Positions 30,734-42,499 of a stretch of DNA of 64,000 bases are shown here, piece by piece. The notes beneath the pieces are model-generated. The model saw nothing but the letters and a program-made list of their open reading frames with translations. It did no database searches and was not told the DNA's origin. Every line of letters begins with the position of its first letter. Position 1 is the first letter of the stretch. Both the position numbers and the translations under genes were made by a program. The stretch comes from Adiantum capillus-veneris. Lineage: Eukaryota > Streptophyta > Polypodiopsida > Polypodiales > Pteridaceae. Location of the stretch: the NCBI GenBank assembly GCA_014529385.2, contig CM043944.1, positions 55,907,768 through 55,971,767 on the forward strand. The letters run 5' to 3'.

Positions 30734-31812
30734 TCGTCCTTTGAGACGACAATCACAGTCGAAGAAGGAATGGAGATCGACAGGGGGTATATCTCCCCTC
30801 AATTCGTGACTAACCAGGAAAAGCTCATGGTGGAATTTGATAATGCAAGAATCCTTGTCACTGATCAGAAATTAGCCACCATCAAAGACATTCTATCAGT
30901 TCTAGAGAAAGTTTCACCAGCTGAATGCTCCTCTGGTGATTGTTGCTGAGAATGTATCAGGAGAAGATTTAGCAACTCTGGTGGTGAATAAGATGAGAGG
31001 AATAGTAAAAGTGGCTGCTCTAAAAGCACCAGGATTTGGTGAGAGACGGAAAGCCTTACTGCAGGACATTGCCATCGTCACTGGAGTTCATAGCCAGTGA
31101 TCTTGGCTTGAAGCCTGAAAGTGTTACTGTTGAGCAGCTGGGGATTTTTCGGAAGGTGACAATGACCAACAACTCAACGACCATTATCGCCGATGCAGCC
31201 ACCAAGGATGAAATCCAAGCTCGCATTGCTCAAATCAAGAAAGAACTTGCAGAAACCGACTCTGTATATGACCAAGAAAAGTTGTCGGAGAGAGTGGCAA
31301 AGCTCTCTAGTGGGGTTGCTGTCATTAAGGTGGGAGCAGCCACAGAGGCTGAGCTGGAAGATAAGAAACTCCGAATTGAAGATGCAAAGAATGCGACTTT
31401 TGCTGCAATTGAAGAGGGCATTGTTCCGGGTGGAGGGGCAGCCTTTGTTCACCTTTCTGCCTTGGCCCTTGATATTAAGGACACAATTGTAGATCCTGAA
31501 GAGAAGCTCGGTGTTGATATTGTACAAAAGGCTCTGTCAGCTCTTGTTGCTTTGATTGCAGATAACGCAGGGACTGAAGGTGTTGTTGTTATTGAGAAGC
31601 TTCTTGAGAGTGATTGGGAAATCGGTTATAATGCTATGACTGACAAGTATGAGAACTTATTGGAGGCTGGTGTCATTGATCCTGCAAAGGTGACCAGATG
31701 TGCATTGCAGAATGCCACCTCCGTCTCGCGGGCATGGTTCGGACAACCCAAAAGTCCATTGTTGAGGATGGCCCAAGCTGCCATGGCTGCCAAAGAATGC
31801 CGGATTTGAGGA
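30262..31812 (+). pseudogene. Chloroplast chaperonin Cpn60-beta pseudogene
   Basis: Intronless run of plastid Cpn60-beta sequence covering about the C-terminal two thirds. It includes [75 protein letters not shown] and VTRCALQNA. The intact protein folds plastid proteins such as Rubisco large subunit. Here the frame shifts near 30925 and 31085, a TGA follows VTGVHSQ, three residues are missing in KV(GPD)GVLSIESS, and the C-terminus is frameshifted after CALQNA. The first part is duplicated and fused to PPR sequence. Lack of introns suggests a processed copy, or exon capture by rearrangement. Confidence 0.9.
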
Positions 31813-31854
31813 GAGAACAGTAATGGGGGCGAGGGAAAACGTATGGTCGTCCCC

Positions 31855-32040
31855 TTAAAACCCATTCAAAAATCTGGCTTCTCGTCCTCCCACGTGGCAC
31901 ATGACCGTTCCTTTTCTCATCTTTCCTTATAGCGTAGCAGTCCCATTCAAAAATCTGGCTTCTCGTCCTCCCACGTGGCACATGACCGTTCCTTTGCTCA
32001 TCTTTTTTATTGACGCCTCGCTTTCACGCAGTAATTTTAG
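31855..32040 (+). repeat. G-box repeat, copies 3 and 4 (tandem)
   Basis: Two copies of about 82 bp begin at CCCATTCAAAAATCTGGCTT (31860 and 31942). Each contains TCCTCCCACGTGGCACATGA and a GTTCCTTT..CTCATCTTT tail. They are close matches to the copies upstream of the chaperonin relic. Confidence 0.85.
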
Positions 32041-35000
32041 AGCATAGCAAAGCGAAGGGCTCTCTCCATATGCAATCACCTACGCATGCATCTTTTTTTA
32101 TCGATGCCTTACTTTTCACACAGTGATTGCAGCAGGGTAGAAAAATCTACTAGTACTCCAATTGCAATCACCTGTGCAACATGGTGAAGGCATGTGGCTC
32201 TACACATGTATCTTGAAGGCATGTGGTTCTACGCAAGGTGTTGATATGGGCACGGAAGTTCACAATTATATTGTTATTCAGAGGCTGTTGAAAAAAGAAG
32301 TCGTGCTTGGCTTTGTCTTTGTCGATATGTGTGCCACTCAGCAGATGCAAAGTGAGGGTCTCTCTCCAGATGCAATCACCTATGCAGGATGTCGAAGGCA
32401 TGTCGCTCTACGCATGCATCTTGAAGGCGCTGACAGGGCACAAAAACTCACAATTATATTGCTAATCAAAGGCTGTTGAAAATAGAAGTCGTGCTTGGCA
32501 CTATCTTGGTCGATATGTATGTCAAATGTGGTGCGTTTGAGAAAGCACAAAAAGTGCTTGAGAAGCTTCCTATCCAGAACATCGCCTCTTGGAATGCATT
32601 GTTTGCAGGATGTGCTCAACGAGAGCAAGGCTAGAAAGCTCTAGGCTATTTTCAGCACATGCGAAGCGAGGGCCTCTCTCCGGGTGCAATCACCTACACA
32701 TGCCTCTTGAAGGCATGTGGCTCTACTCAAGATGCTGATATTGGCAGAAAACTTCACAATTAGTCGAAGACTCTTGAAAAAAGATTTTGTGCTTATTACT
32801 GCCTTGGTCAATATGTATGTCAAATGTGATGCGCTTGAGAAAGCACTAAGTGCTTGAGGAGCTCCCTGTCCGGAATGACACCACTTCCAATGAATGCAAT
32901 GATTCCAGAATGTGCACAACGAGAGCATGGCGAGCGTCCATGTGACTGTCCTCTTTTTTAACGTTTATCAGCTATGTGGGCACTCTCTTGGTCAATATGT
33001 ATGCCAAATGTAGTGCGCTTGAGAGAGCACAAAAATTGCTTCAAGAGATTCCTATCTGGAATGTCATCATTGATTGCGGGATGTGCTCAATAAGAGCAGG
33101 GCCAGAAAGCTCTTGGCTGTCTTCACTGGATGCAAAGCGAGGGCCTCTCTCAAGATGCAATCACATAAGCGTGCATCTTTAATGCATGTGGTTATACGCA
33201 AGATGCTGATATGGGCTTAAAAATTAACTCTGAAATTGTTAATTAGTCGGGGGCTGTTGCAAAAAATTTCCATGCTTGGCAATGCCTTGGTGGATATGTA
33301 TGCCAAAATGTGCTGCGGGATGTCGTCTTTTGGAACGCACTGATTGCAAGATATGCCCGACAAGGGCCCAGGCCAGAAGCTTTGGGCTGTTTTCAGCAGG
33401 TACTTGAGGAGCTTACTATTCGAAATGACGTTAACCGATTGTGGGATATGCACAATAGGAGAAGGGACAGAAACCTCTAGGCTATTTTCAACGGATGCAA
33501 AGCGAGAGCCTCTGTCCAGATGCAATCACCTACACGTGCATCTTGAAGGCATGTGGCTCTACGCAAGATGTTGATATGGCCTTAAACACTTTGATATTGT
33601 TAGTCAGGGGTTGTTGCGAAAAATTCTGTGTTTGGCAATGCTTAGGTCGATATGTATGCCAAATGTGGTGCGGGATGTCATCTTTTGGAATGCACGAATT
33701 GCAAGATATGCCCAGCAAGGAAGCTCTGGGCTGTTTTCGACAAGTACTCAAGGAGCTTACTACTCGGAACGGCGTGAAAACTGATTGCGGGACACACACA
33801 ACAAGAGCAGGGAAAGAAAGCTCTAGGCTGTTTTCAGCGGATGCAAAGCGAGGACCTCTGTCCAGATGCAATCACCTATGTGTGCATCTTGAAGGCATGT
33901 GGCTGCACACAAGACGCTGATATGGGCACAAAACTTCACAATAAGTCAGAGACTGTTGAAAAAAGTGGTCGTGCTTGGCACTATCTTGCTCGATATGCAT
34001 GCCAAATATGGTGCACTTACAAAAATTCACATCAGTTTTAGTGGTATCGTGTGGCAAGGAAGCAATACCTTGCTCAATATGCATGGCAAATATGGTGCGC
34101 TATAGAAAGCATAAAAAGTGCTTGAGGAGCTTGGTGTCCGGAATGTCACCTCTTGTAAGGCACTGATTGTGGGAATATATTGTTAGTCAGAGGCTGTTGA
34201 AAAAAGATGTCGTGATTGGCACTGTCTTGGTTAATATGTATGCCAAATGTGGTGTGCTTGAGAAAGCACAAAAAGTGCAGGAGGCGCTTCCTGTCCGGAA
34301 TGTCACCTCTTCCAAGGACTGCACTAATTGCGGGATTGCGCAACAAGAGCAGGGCCAGAACTCTCGAAGTCCAATTACCTACACAAGCATCTTGAAGGCA
34401 TGTCGCTCTATGCAAGATGTTGATATGGGCACAAAAATTACATTGTCAAAAACTATGCCGTGCTTGACACTATCTTGGTCGATATGTATGCCTAATGTTG
34501 TGCGCTTGAGAAAGAAAAAAAATTGCTTCAGGACCTACGTGTTTTCAATATCAGCGCTGATTGTGGAAAGTGCGCAATGAAAGCTGGGCTCAAAAGCTCT
34601 AGGCTATTTTCAGCAGATGCGAAGCGAGTGCCTCACACACAATAAAGCAGGGTCAGAAAGCTCTCGGCTATTTTCAGCGGACTCAAAGCGACGACCTCTC
34701 TCCAGCTGCAATCACATACGCATGCATCTTGAAGGCATGTGGCTATACAAAAGATGCCAATATGGGCTTGAAAATTCACTATGATATTGTTATTCAAGGG
34801 CTGTTGCAAAAAATTGTCTTGCTTGGCAATGCCTTGGTCGATACGTATGCTAAATGTGGTGCACTTCAAAAAGCACATAACGTGCCTGAGGAGCTTCCAG
34901 TCTCGAATGCCTCTCTTGGAGTCCATTGACTGCAGGATACACGCGACAGGAGCAAGATAGAAAGATCTCGATTGTTTTCAGCGGATGCAAAAAGCTCTGG

Positions 35001-35060
35001 GGTGTTTTAACCAAATACGAAGGGAAAGCCCACCCCGCCTCCAGTATGCACCTACTGTGC
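32041..35060 (+). pseudogene. Tract of degenerate PPR repeats
   Basis: About 3 kb of broken P, L and S motifs related to the gene at 22.8-25.7 kb. CTTGAAGGCATGTGGCTCTA-type L motifs recur near 32213, 32707, 33542, 33888 and 34727. S motifs (VDMYAKCG-like) and P motifs (FQRMQSEGL-like) lie between, in all frames, with internal deletions and many stops. The longest readable pieces are 33495-33920 and 34167-34580. No unit is intact in all three motifs. It is a decayed paralogue or several fused fragments, not a functional gene. Confidence 0.85.
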
Positions 35061-35400
35061 TCAAAACTAGTATACACCTACACACTCAAAATGGTCCTCT
35101 ACCATTGTAAAAAAGATCCCTCTTGGCGCTTCCATACCAAAGCTTGGTAACGCAACTTCAGACTTTGCAATGTCCACTCCGCCTCAACTATCATGTTTGT
35201 TTCCAGCAATGCTGTTATACGGAAGCTTAAATGCAACCTGCGTGCCTCGACGATAATCAATCTATTGTACGTTGAGTAACCATTACTATTTCTTGATTTT
35301 TGACACCGAGAACACAGTTAATGAACTCACTGAAATGGTGTGTTTCCGTGAGAATGGCACATTCCCTCGTATTATAAAAATTGGGGAGGACTGTGCAAAC
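35061..35400. other. Intergenic, no gene seen
   Basis: No recognised gene. It ends with CAAAC at 35396-35400, the left target-site duplication of Copia-2. Confidence 0.6.
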
Positions 35401-35626
35401 TGTTGGAATTGGGTTGCAGAGAAACACACACAGCTTGGAGAAGACGAAGGAAGCTCAAGGCACACAATAGAGAGTGTTTTACTTAGTGTGCAATGGAAAG
35501 ATAGATAGCCCTAGAGTGATGGGCATATATACAATGCACGGGGGAAAAAACCTCCTAAAGAGGGAAAAAATGCCCCGACGGTCCTAGTGTGTTCACACAC
35601 ATCACTACCACATGTATATGGTAACA
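35401..35626 (-). repeat. Copia-2 3' LTR
   Basis: 226 bp, TGTTGGAATT...GGTAACA on the plus strand. It has five more bases than its partner near position 12 (GGGTTGCAGAG). Confidence 0.95.
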
Positions 35627-35701
35627 AATCCCCCCTGGAGTGATGCGGTGAACGAGAGCTGGCACATGAGTAAAGCGAAGTGCCATGCCCTGAGGACAGG
35701 A

Positions 35702-37861
35702 TCAGTCCACAAAGGGGAGTAAGCCCAAAGCTTTGCAGAAAGCTTCAAGCTTCTCACGAGACAATGCCTTTGTGAAAAGATCTGCAAGGTTGTCCTGTGT
35801 TGGCACATAAGCCAAGCTGATCTCTCCTGCTGAGAGCCTCTCCCTGACATAGTGGTAATGCACCTCAATGTGCTTTGTGCGAGCATGAAAAACTGGGTTC
35901 CTCGCAACTTCCAATGCGCTCTGACTGTCAGTGTAGATAGTGTTGGTAGTGTCCTGTCCAACACCCAAATCAGCCATAAGGCGTCTGAGCCATACACACT
36001 CAACCGTAGCTGTGAAGACTACCCTGTACTCAGCCTCACAACTCGAAGTGGCCACAATAGGTTGCTTCTTGCTCAACCATGATATACATGAACTGCCAAG
36101 CATGAAACAAAAACCACTTGTGGACACTCGCGTGTCAAAATAACCAGCCCAATCTGAGTCCGAAAAAGCATGTAAGTCTGGCGGCAATGATCCCCCCTTG
36201 GGATAAAACAAGCCAAGATGTAAAGTGCCACTAAGGTAGCGGAAAATCCTCTTGACAGCCTTCCAATGCTTAGACCTTGGGCTACGCATAAATCTCCTGA
36301 CCTGTGAGACTGCAAACTGAATATCCGGCCTCGTGTTGCATACATAAATGAGGCAGCCAACAGCAGTTTGGTAAAGAGTGACATCAGCAGGATCACCAGC
36401 ATCATGTAGACTCACCTTCAAACCTGTTTCCATGGGAGTGGCAATAGGTTTGCAATCCTCAAGACCAAACTTACATAGCAATGTCTCTATGTAACTTTTC
36501 TGACACAAGGCAATACCACCACCACACTGCTTAAACTGTATACCCAAGTAATGATGCAACAGCCCCAAATCTTTCATCTTGAAAGTAGCATTCAAATCAG
36601 TCTTAAATTCAGCAATATGTCTCTCATTTGGTCCAGTGATCAGCAAATCATCAACATAAAGAACCACAATGAGAAGTACATCACCCTCACGCTTTACATA
36701 CAATGTGCTTTCTGTTGGACTGTTACGAAAGCCTTGTTTGACCAAATGAGTGTCAGCTTTCTCATACCAAGCACGAGGAGATTTCTTCAACCCATACAAA
36801 GCCTTGTTACATTTGCACACTTTGTCCTCTTGTTCTTTTATGACAAAACCGCGAGGTTGCGTTACATAAACTTCCTCAAATATGTCACCATTCAAGAAAG
36901 CAGTAACGATGTCTGATTGATGTACATCCCAACCAAAATGAGCTGCCAATGCACATAGAAAACGTACAGTAGTCATACGACAAGTGGGAGCAAAAGTCTC
37001 TTCATAATCTATGCCTTTTTGCTGTGCATAACCTTTTGCAACAAGTCGAGCCTTATGGCGATCGATCTCACCATCCGGCTTGCGTTTCAACTTGTAAACC
37101 CACTTCGTACCAATGGCCTTTTTGCCAGGAGGCAAATCACATAAAGTCCATGTGTCATTTTCTATAAGTGCATCATATTCTGATTGCATGGTAGCCATCC
37201 AATTTTCTGAATTCTGTGCTTCATCAAAAGACAAGGGCTCCTCAACATCATGTAAACTAGACACAACCAAAGCATAACAATCTGATGCATAAGATGCATG
37301 GCGAGAGCCTGAATGAGTACGACTAGACAAAGGTGCATCCAATTTACTGTCACCCAAAGTGTGCACCAGCCATTTTGGCATACCTCTAGCCTGCTCATTT
37401 TCAGCCCTTTCCTCATCAAGTACATGATGTACATCTACAGCAGTAATAGGCTGATCTAGAACATTTTCAGAAACCCCCATAGGCTGTACATTTGCCTCAT
37501 TGGAACTTACATTCGTATTTCCACCACTGAAAAGAGGCAACAAAGTGTCATAAATGTCCCGTGAGCTTACATTACTGTCTCTAGTACATGACAACAAGGG
37601 CTGAACAAAATCTTCCACAAACACTACATCCCAAGAAACCAGAATATGTTTTGTTTGCGGATGATACAACCTGTAACCTTTGCTTTTAGCACTATAACCA
37701 ACAAAAATACATTTGACAGCCTTATCATCCAATTTTCTGCGCTGCACTTGTGGCACCAAAGCATATGCCAAACAACCAAAAACACGCATGTGCTCAATAG
37801 AAGGCTTTCTATCATGCCATGCTTCATATGGAGTAAGAGACTGCAAGCTTTCGTAGGACAC
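35702..37861 (-). pseudogene. Copia-2 integrase end, RT and RNase H
   Basis: A 719-codon open frame. It starts in the end of integrase (SLQSLTPYEAWHDRKPSIEH, FGCLAYALVP), passes the linker, then RT: WVYKLKRKPDGEIDRHKARL, FLNGDIFEEVYVTQPRGF and active site VVLYVDDLLITG at about 36640-36665. RNase H: FSDSDWAGYFDTRVSTSGFC, SSCEAEYRVV and YTDSQSALEVARNPVFHA. The end is LADLFTKAL...ALGLLPFVD. The frame itself is intact; it is separated from the rest of integrase by a one-base deletion near 37860. Confidence 0.93.
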
Positions 37862-38340
37862 CTGTTAAGTACATAAGTGGCACACATGATGGCCTCAAGC
37901 CAAAAAGAATGCGGCAAAGCTTGACTTTTGACCATACATCGTTCCATTTCCGTCAGTGACCTGTTTTTTCTCTCAGCAACACCATTTTTTTGAGGTGTAT
38001 AAGGCACTGTACATTGGTGTTTTATCCCACGACTAGCCTGAAATGCATTAAATTCATGAGACATATACTCCCCCCCTCGATCAGAATGGAGGGTGCCCAT
38101 AATACATTTCGAGACATTTTCAGCCATAGCCAGAAATTTTTTGAAGCACATAAAAACTTCGAACTTTGCTTTAAGCGAAAATACCCATGCATGCCTGGAG
38201 TAATCATCAATGAAAGTCACGAAGTACAGGTAATTTCCCAAGGACGGAGTTTGCATGGGCCCACAAGCATCACTATGCACAAGCTGCAACTTGCATGTGT
38301 CCCAAACTGAACCATCCTTTGGAAATTTAGAACGCTGCAT
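37840..38340 (-). pseudogene. Copia-2 integrase core
   Basis: Reads KLQLVHSDACGPMQTPSLGN, FVTFIDDYSRHAWVFSLKAK, TLHSDRGGEYMSHEFNAF and QCTVPYTPQKNGVAERKNRS, giving the three DD(35)E acidic residues. After LNRCPTK one A is missing, so the frame leaves the integrase path and runs out at 37624. On the upstream side a TAG (probably once CAG) separates it from VCEGCI. Confidence 0.93.
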
Positions 38341-38346
38341 CTTACC

Positions 38347-39144
38347 CTAAATACATCCTTCACAAACATGTTTGACAGGTGCTTCAAGAGGTGGCAAAAA
38401 AGCAACCATATCAGATTTCTGCAAACGCAGCAAACTGGCAAAATTCAGATGACCAAAACGTGCATGCCAAAGTTTTTCATCTGAAATAGCCCTTGAATCT
38501 GCAACAGCATTTGCAAAATTTTGTCCACACTTGTCATACAAAGTGAGCTTATACAGCCCACGGCACAAAATCTCAGATGCAACAATTTCATCACCAAAAT
38601 TGAGATCATGAACTGTACATCTGTCATCCACAAGTTTGACTACAAGTCCAAGTCTAGCAAGTGCGGATACAGACAAGAGATTCTTCTTGATCCCAGGTAC
38701 ATAAAGTGCATCAACAAGTGTGAAAGAACTGCCATTAGCAGTAGTAAGCACAATCTTTCCAACTCCCTGAATTGGATAAGAGGCGTTGTTGGCACAAGTG
38801 ACTGAATTCCCATGAGGGACAGACTCGAGAGAGGTAAACAATTCACGATGTGAGGTAATGTGCTTTGTAGCACCACTGTCGAAATACCACACATGTGAAT
38901 CTGCAGCAACTGACAAGCATGCATCATGGACAGCAGGATTGTAAGTGCACTCTGCGCTAAAAGCCCATTCTGCATCAACATCAGCATTACAGTCTCCTTT
39001 CACAGAAGACTCAACAATGGCTGCATTTGTAGTGGAACCAGCATTTGCATTGGAACCACCCTCTTTCTTCTTAGCCCCTTTGGCCTTCAACTTAGGACAC
39101 GACTTGATCAAGTGATCATTGGATTTACAATAATGGCAACGCAT
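38347..39144 (-). pseudogene. Copia-2 zinc knuckle, protease and pre-integrase
   Basis: The knuckle MRCHYCKSNDHLIKSCPKLK is at the start, then protease WYFDSGATKHITSHRELFTS at about 38890-38830 and pre-integrase EKLWHARFGHLNFASLLRLQ to VCEGCI. Continuous for 265 codons. The upstream join to gag is frameshifted. Confidence 0.92.
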
Positions 39145-39986
39145 CTTCTTTTTCCCCTTATCACCAGAATTGCCAGACGAAGTGCTGCCAGCAGAAGCAT
39201 TAGGAACAGAATTTTTTCCACTCGCAGCAGAACCATAAGAATGGCTGCATTATTGTTACCACCCTTTCTTTGAGAAGCAATAAAAGCCTGTTCAACTGCA
39301 CGTTGCCTAGTCCTGTTTTTTCTAGAAAGTGACTCTTGCAACAGCAATGTGCATAATGCATCAAACTTGACAACTTCAGGATTTTCTTGGGTCATAAGTC
39401 TCCAAGTACTAGCAAAAGTCTGGTAGGAATCTCGTAAGGCATCAAGAACAGTCTGCACAAGGGAACTGTCTGAAATGACTTCACCTGCAGAAATAAGCTG
39501 CTCATTGATATCCTTGACACTAGCAAGGAAAGTGTCCATATCATCTTCCTCATGCATAATCTTTGACTCCAGCTCTTTACGTAGCAAAGCAATTTTAGCC
39601 TCATTGCTGCTTGCATAAAGACCTGCTAGAATATCCCAATCCTGTTTTGTAGATTTTGCTGAACGGATGTGAGGAACAATGGTGTGCTTCACAGACAATG
39701 CAATCAATGCATGAGCCTGCGCATCCTTAACATCCCAACGAGCTTGTTCTGCCGTAGGCAAAACAACTCTAACAGCTGCAATGCTTACAGCAAGACCTGC
39801 AACATCCTCAACATCGCCTACATCATCAGAACCAGGACGTACATCAATGCCCTGTACAATGTTCCAGACACCCTTTGACACAAGAACATGTTGCATCATA
39901 TAAGCCCACATAGGGTAGTTGTCCCCATCCAACCTATCCTTAGCAGCAAACATCTTGAACACATCTGTGTTGTTGTTGTCAGCCAT
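39108..39986 (-). pseudogene. Copia-2 gag
   Basis: Starts at ATG 39986 (MADNNNTDVFKMFAAKDRLD), preferred over an earlier ATG at 40046 because homology begins here. The capsid motifs are GDNYPMWAYMMQHVLVSKGV, ALIALSVKHTIVPHIRSAKS, AWxxL-like DWDILAGLYAS and VQTVLDALRDSYQTFASTW. Near 39240, after GGNNNAAI, the frame slips, so the Ser/Gly-rich spacer and knuckle lie in another frame. Confidence 0.92.
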
Positions 39987-40333
39987 GGTAAATGCTGCAC
40001 CTAATGTGAAAACTTCCCGAAAATAGGAGAAACGGAGCGGGAACAACCTGTGCTATATAGCACAAACCGTAGAAGACTATAAGGCACATGTTATGCAGAA
40101 AACGGCACTAACAAAAATTCTGCACAAAATGACGAAATAGCCTATGCAGTACTGCCTATAGTGGAAACGGAGGCCGAAATGAGCCCAAATCAAAATTCTG
40201 AGCACACCGAGCTCTTCAAGCGTTCCCAAAATTGTTGTCGACCTGTGAACGCTCGCCAAAGCTCACTGAAATCGGAGTAAGTGAGCAGGCGTGTGCTGGA
40301 CCAGCTGGCAACTAAGCCCGAGAGGACGTGACC

Positions 40334-40345
40334 TGCTCTGATACC
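40334..40345 (-). other. Copia-2 primer-binding site
   Basis: Minus-strand TGGTATCAGAGC, a perfect initiator-Met tRNA type site, three bases inside the 5' LTR edge. Confidence 0.92.
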
Positions 40346-40348
40346 AAT

Positions 40349-40569
40349 TGTTGGAATTAGGGAGAAACACACACAGCTTGGAGAAGACGAAGGAAGCTCA
40401 AGGCACACAATAGAGAGTGTTTTACTTAGTGTGCAATGGAAAGATAGATAACCCTAGAGTGATGGGCGTATATACAATGCACGGGGAAAAAAACCTCCTA
40501 AAGAGGGAAAAAATGCCCCGGCAGTCCTAGTGTGTTCACACACATCACTACCACATGTATATGGTAACA
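40349..40569 (-). repeat. Copia-2 5' LTR
   Basis: 221 bp, beginning TGTTGGAATTAGGGAG on the plus strand and ending GGTAACA, with CAAAC directly after it. Confidence 0.95.
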
Positions 40570-40723
40570 CAAACTCTCCCATGCAAGGAGACTTGCATGT
40601 TTTTTTTTTTCGAATCATAGAAATGGGACAACAAACAATTAATAGCATTAACATCTTGTATGATTACAAACATCGAGATCGATAAAACTCTAACCCTCGT
40701 ATAGGATTTATAGAAAACAAAGC

Positions 40724-40728
<5 letters not shown>

Positions 40729-40769
<41 letters not shown>
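40729..40769. repeat. (CT)20 microsatellite
   Basis: Perfect CT run. The sequence after it (CTTCGTTAG...CAGATTCAAAAA) weakly resembles that after the CT tract near 30117. Confidence 0.95.
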
Positions 40770-40771
<2 letters not shown>

Positions 40772-40916
40772 GCCCATTGTCTCTCTCTCCCTCATAGATT
40801 TTCCCTTCTAGGTTCTAATTACTTCGTTAGTACATAGCCAGATTCAAAAAATTTGTTTTCTTGTATCCTCGGACTCACTTCAATTCAATACAAATGCAGC
40901 TAACGAATCACTCTAG

Positions 40917-41168
40917 TTGAGGTCTCTTGGGATAGGTTCCTATGACGTTCAAGTCCTCTTCTTCTTGTGTGTGTGTGTGTGTGGGTGTTAATAAAAAGAG
41001 GAAAACGGTAACCTTGGTATAACCTTTCTATCACCCAAGTGTGGTAGAATGGTTATGGCATTTCCCTCTTGAATAACAAGTCTTGAGTTCAACTCTCGTC
41101 GGATAGATCTTTGAGGTCTCTTGGGATAGTTTCGTATGACGTTAAAATCCTCTTCTTCTTCTTCTTAT
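40917..41168 (+). repeat. SINE-like tRNA-derived unit with a partial second copy
   Basis: 41032-41106 looks like a tRNA-derived polymerase III region: GTGTGGTAGAATGGTTATGG as A box, GAGTTCAACTCTC as B box. It is followed by GAGGTCTCTTGGGATAG, a block ending TCCTCTTCTTCTT and a T/C-rich tail. The same post-tRNA block occurs at 40917-40966 without the tRNA part. I could not find target duplications. Confidence 0.4.
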
Positions 41169-42499
41169 TCTTCTCTCTCGCTTTTGGAAAATGACGTCTC
41201 CAAAATTATAATTGAATCCAAATAATGTTGTGTCCGCATCAAAAATTCTTTACGCTATTACATTCTCTTGAACACTAGTCCTATAATCAGACACTCAAAT
41301 GTCCTGAAACACTAAAGTGTCTTGTTTTTCTAGCAACTTTTCATAATTATTTGGTGAATCTAGAAAAAAAATTCATAGGTCACATTCATACCTTAGGTCA
41401 ACTATGAGGTGAAGAACATAGCCAAATTTTACTTTTGCCAAAATCATTACCAAATTCAGATTATAATGATAAGTTTTAAGATGAAAAAATCATAGAAATT
41501 TAGTGCAGTTTTAACAAAATTTTCATAAATTGAATATAACTTCTCATCAAAATAATATTTTGCATAAATTTCAAGGTGTATGGATAGGAAAAAACTTATT
41601 ATAGCAAGAAATTGAGCTTCATAACATAGTTATGAGACTAGATTTTTGCTATAATCAAAAGACCAAAATCTTGAAAATGCTGACAAAGAGGAAAATTTTG
41701 GTCGTTCAAGGCCTCTTTCATTAACATGATGAGGTTATGGGACAAACCTAAGGTGTATAATGTATCTATATGCCAATACCTATCAACTAAGCATTTTTCA
41801 AGGGTTCAAACTCATAGGCATCTTGTAATTTAAGCTCATTAAAAAAAAAATGTAGTGCGTAATTTCTTGCAAAAAAAACATTGCTATGAAAAACTAATGA
41901 AAGTGTGTATATAAATCTCCCAGTTGTGTCCATATGAGGTATTTGCATACAAATAAGTGAGATGAACGAAAAAATCCAAAAGAGGACTTTATTTTAAGGC
42001 TTATCTTTGATAAATAAAAAATCATAAATTACAACATGTGCAGTTTTGTGGATATGCTATAAATCACCAAATGTGGCTTGCATAACCATTAAAAATTAGG
42101 GAAAATTATCAAAATACCCCTCTAATTTGTGGAAATTTCCAAAACACCCCTCAAATTTCAAAAATTACTTGCATCTATTTTGGTTGGACTGTTCAAGATT
42201 TTTTAATCTTTATTCCTTTTTGACAATTAAGATCCGTTTTTGAGTGCTTAGCATGTAATTTGTCACAAGTTACCTCACAAAAAGGGAAATTATATGTCTA
42301 AAAATAATGAAGAATTTCATCTTTAAAGCCTACGTAACATACCTAGATTCTAGTTTTAGCATCTTGTATCGATAGACAATCGGTCTTCTTATCAAAAGCT
42401 ACAAATTTTTTCACCTTTCAAGAAATTTAATCTCACGACCAGGGGTACTTCGAGAATTTTGGAAAAATTGAAGGGCATTTTGGGAATTTGTGACAAAAT

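Larger units (their letters stand above)
35401..40569 (-). mobile_element. Copia-2: nearly intact Copia element
   Basis: 5169-bp minus-strand Ty1/Copia insertion flanked by CAAAC (35396-35400 and 40570-40574). The LTRs are 226 and 221 bp and differ by about six substitutions plus one 5-bp indel. From high to low coordinates: 5' LTR, initiator-Met primer site, gag, zinc knuckle, protease, pre-integrase, integrase, RT, RNase H, polypurine tract (minus strand, about 35627-35640), 3' LTR. Only two frameshifts (near 39240 and 37860) and one stop (about 38345) break the polyprotein. All domains are present, so this was autonomous until recently. Confidence 0.95.

Noticed and set aside
30262-31812. 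Functional chaperonin gene
   Set aside because: At least three frame breaks, a stop, loss of three conserved residues, a missing N-terminal third and a duplicated chimeric start.
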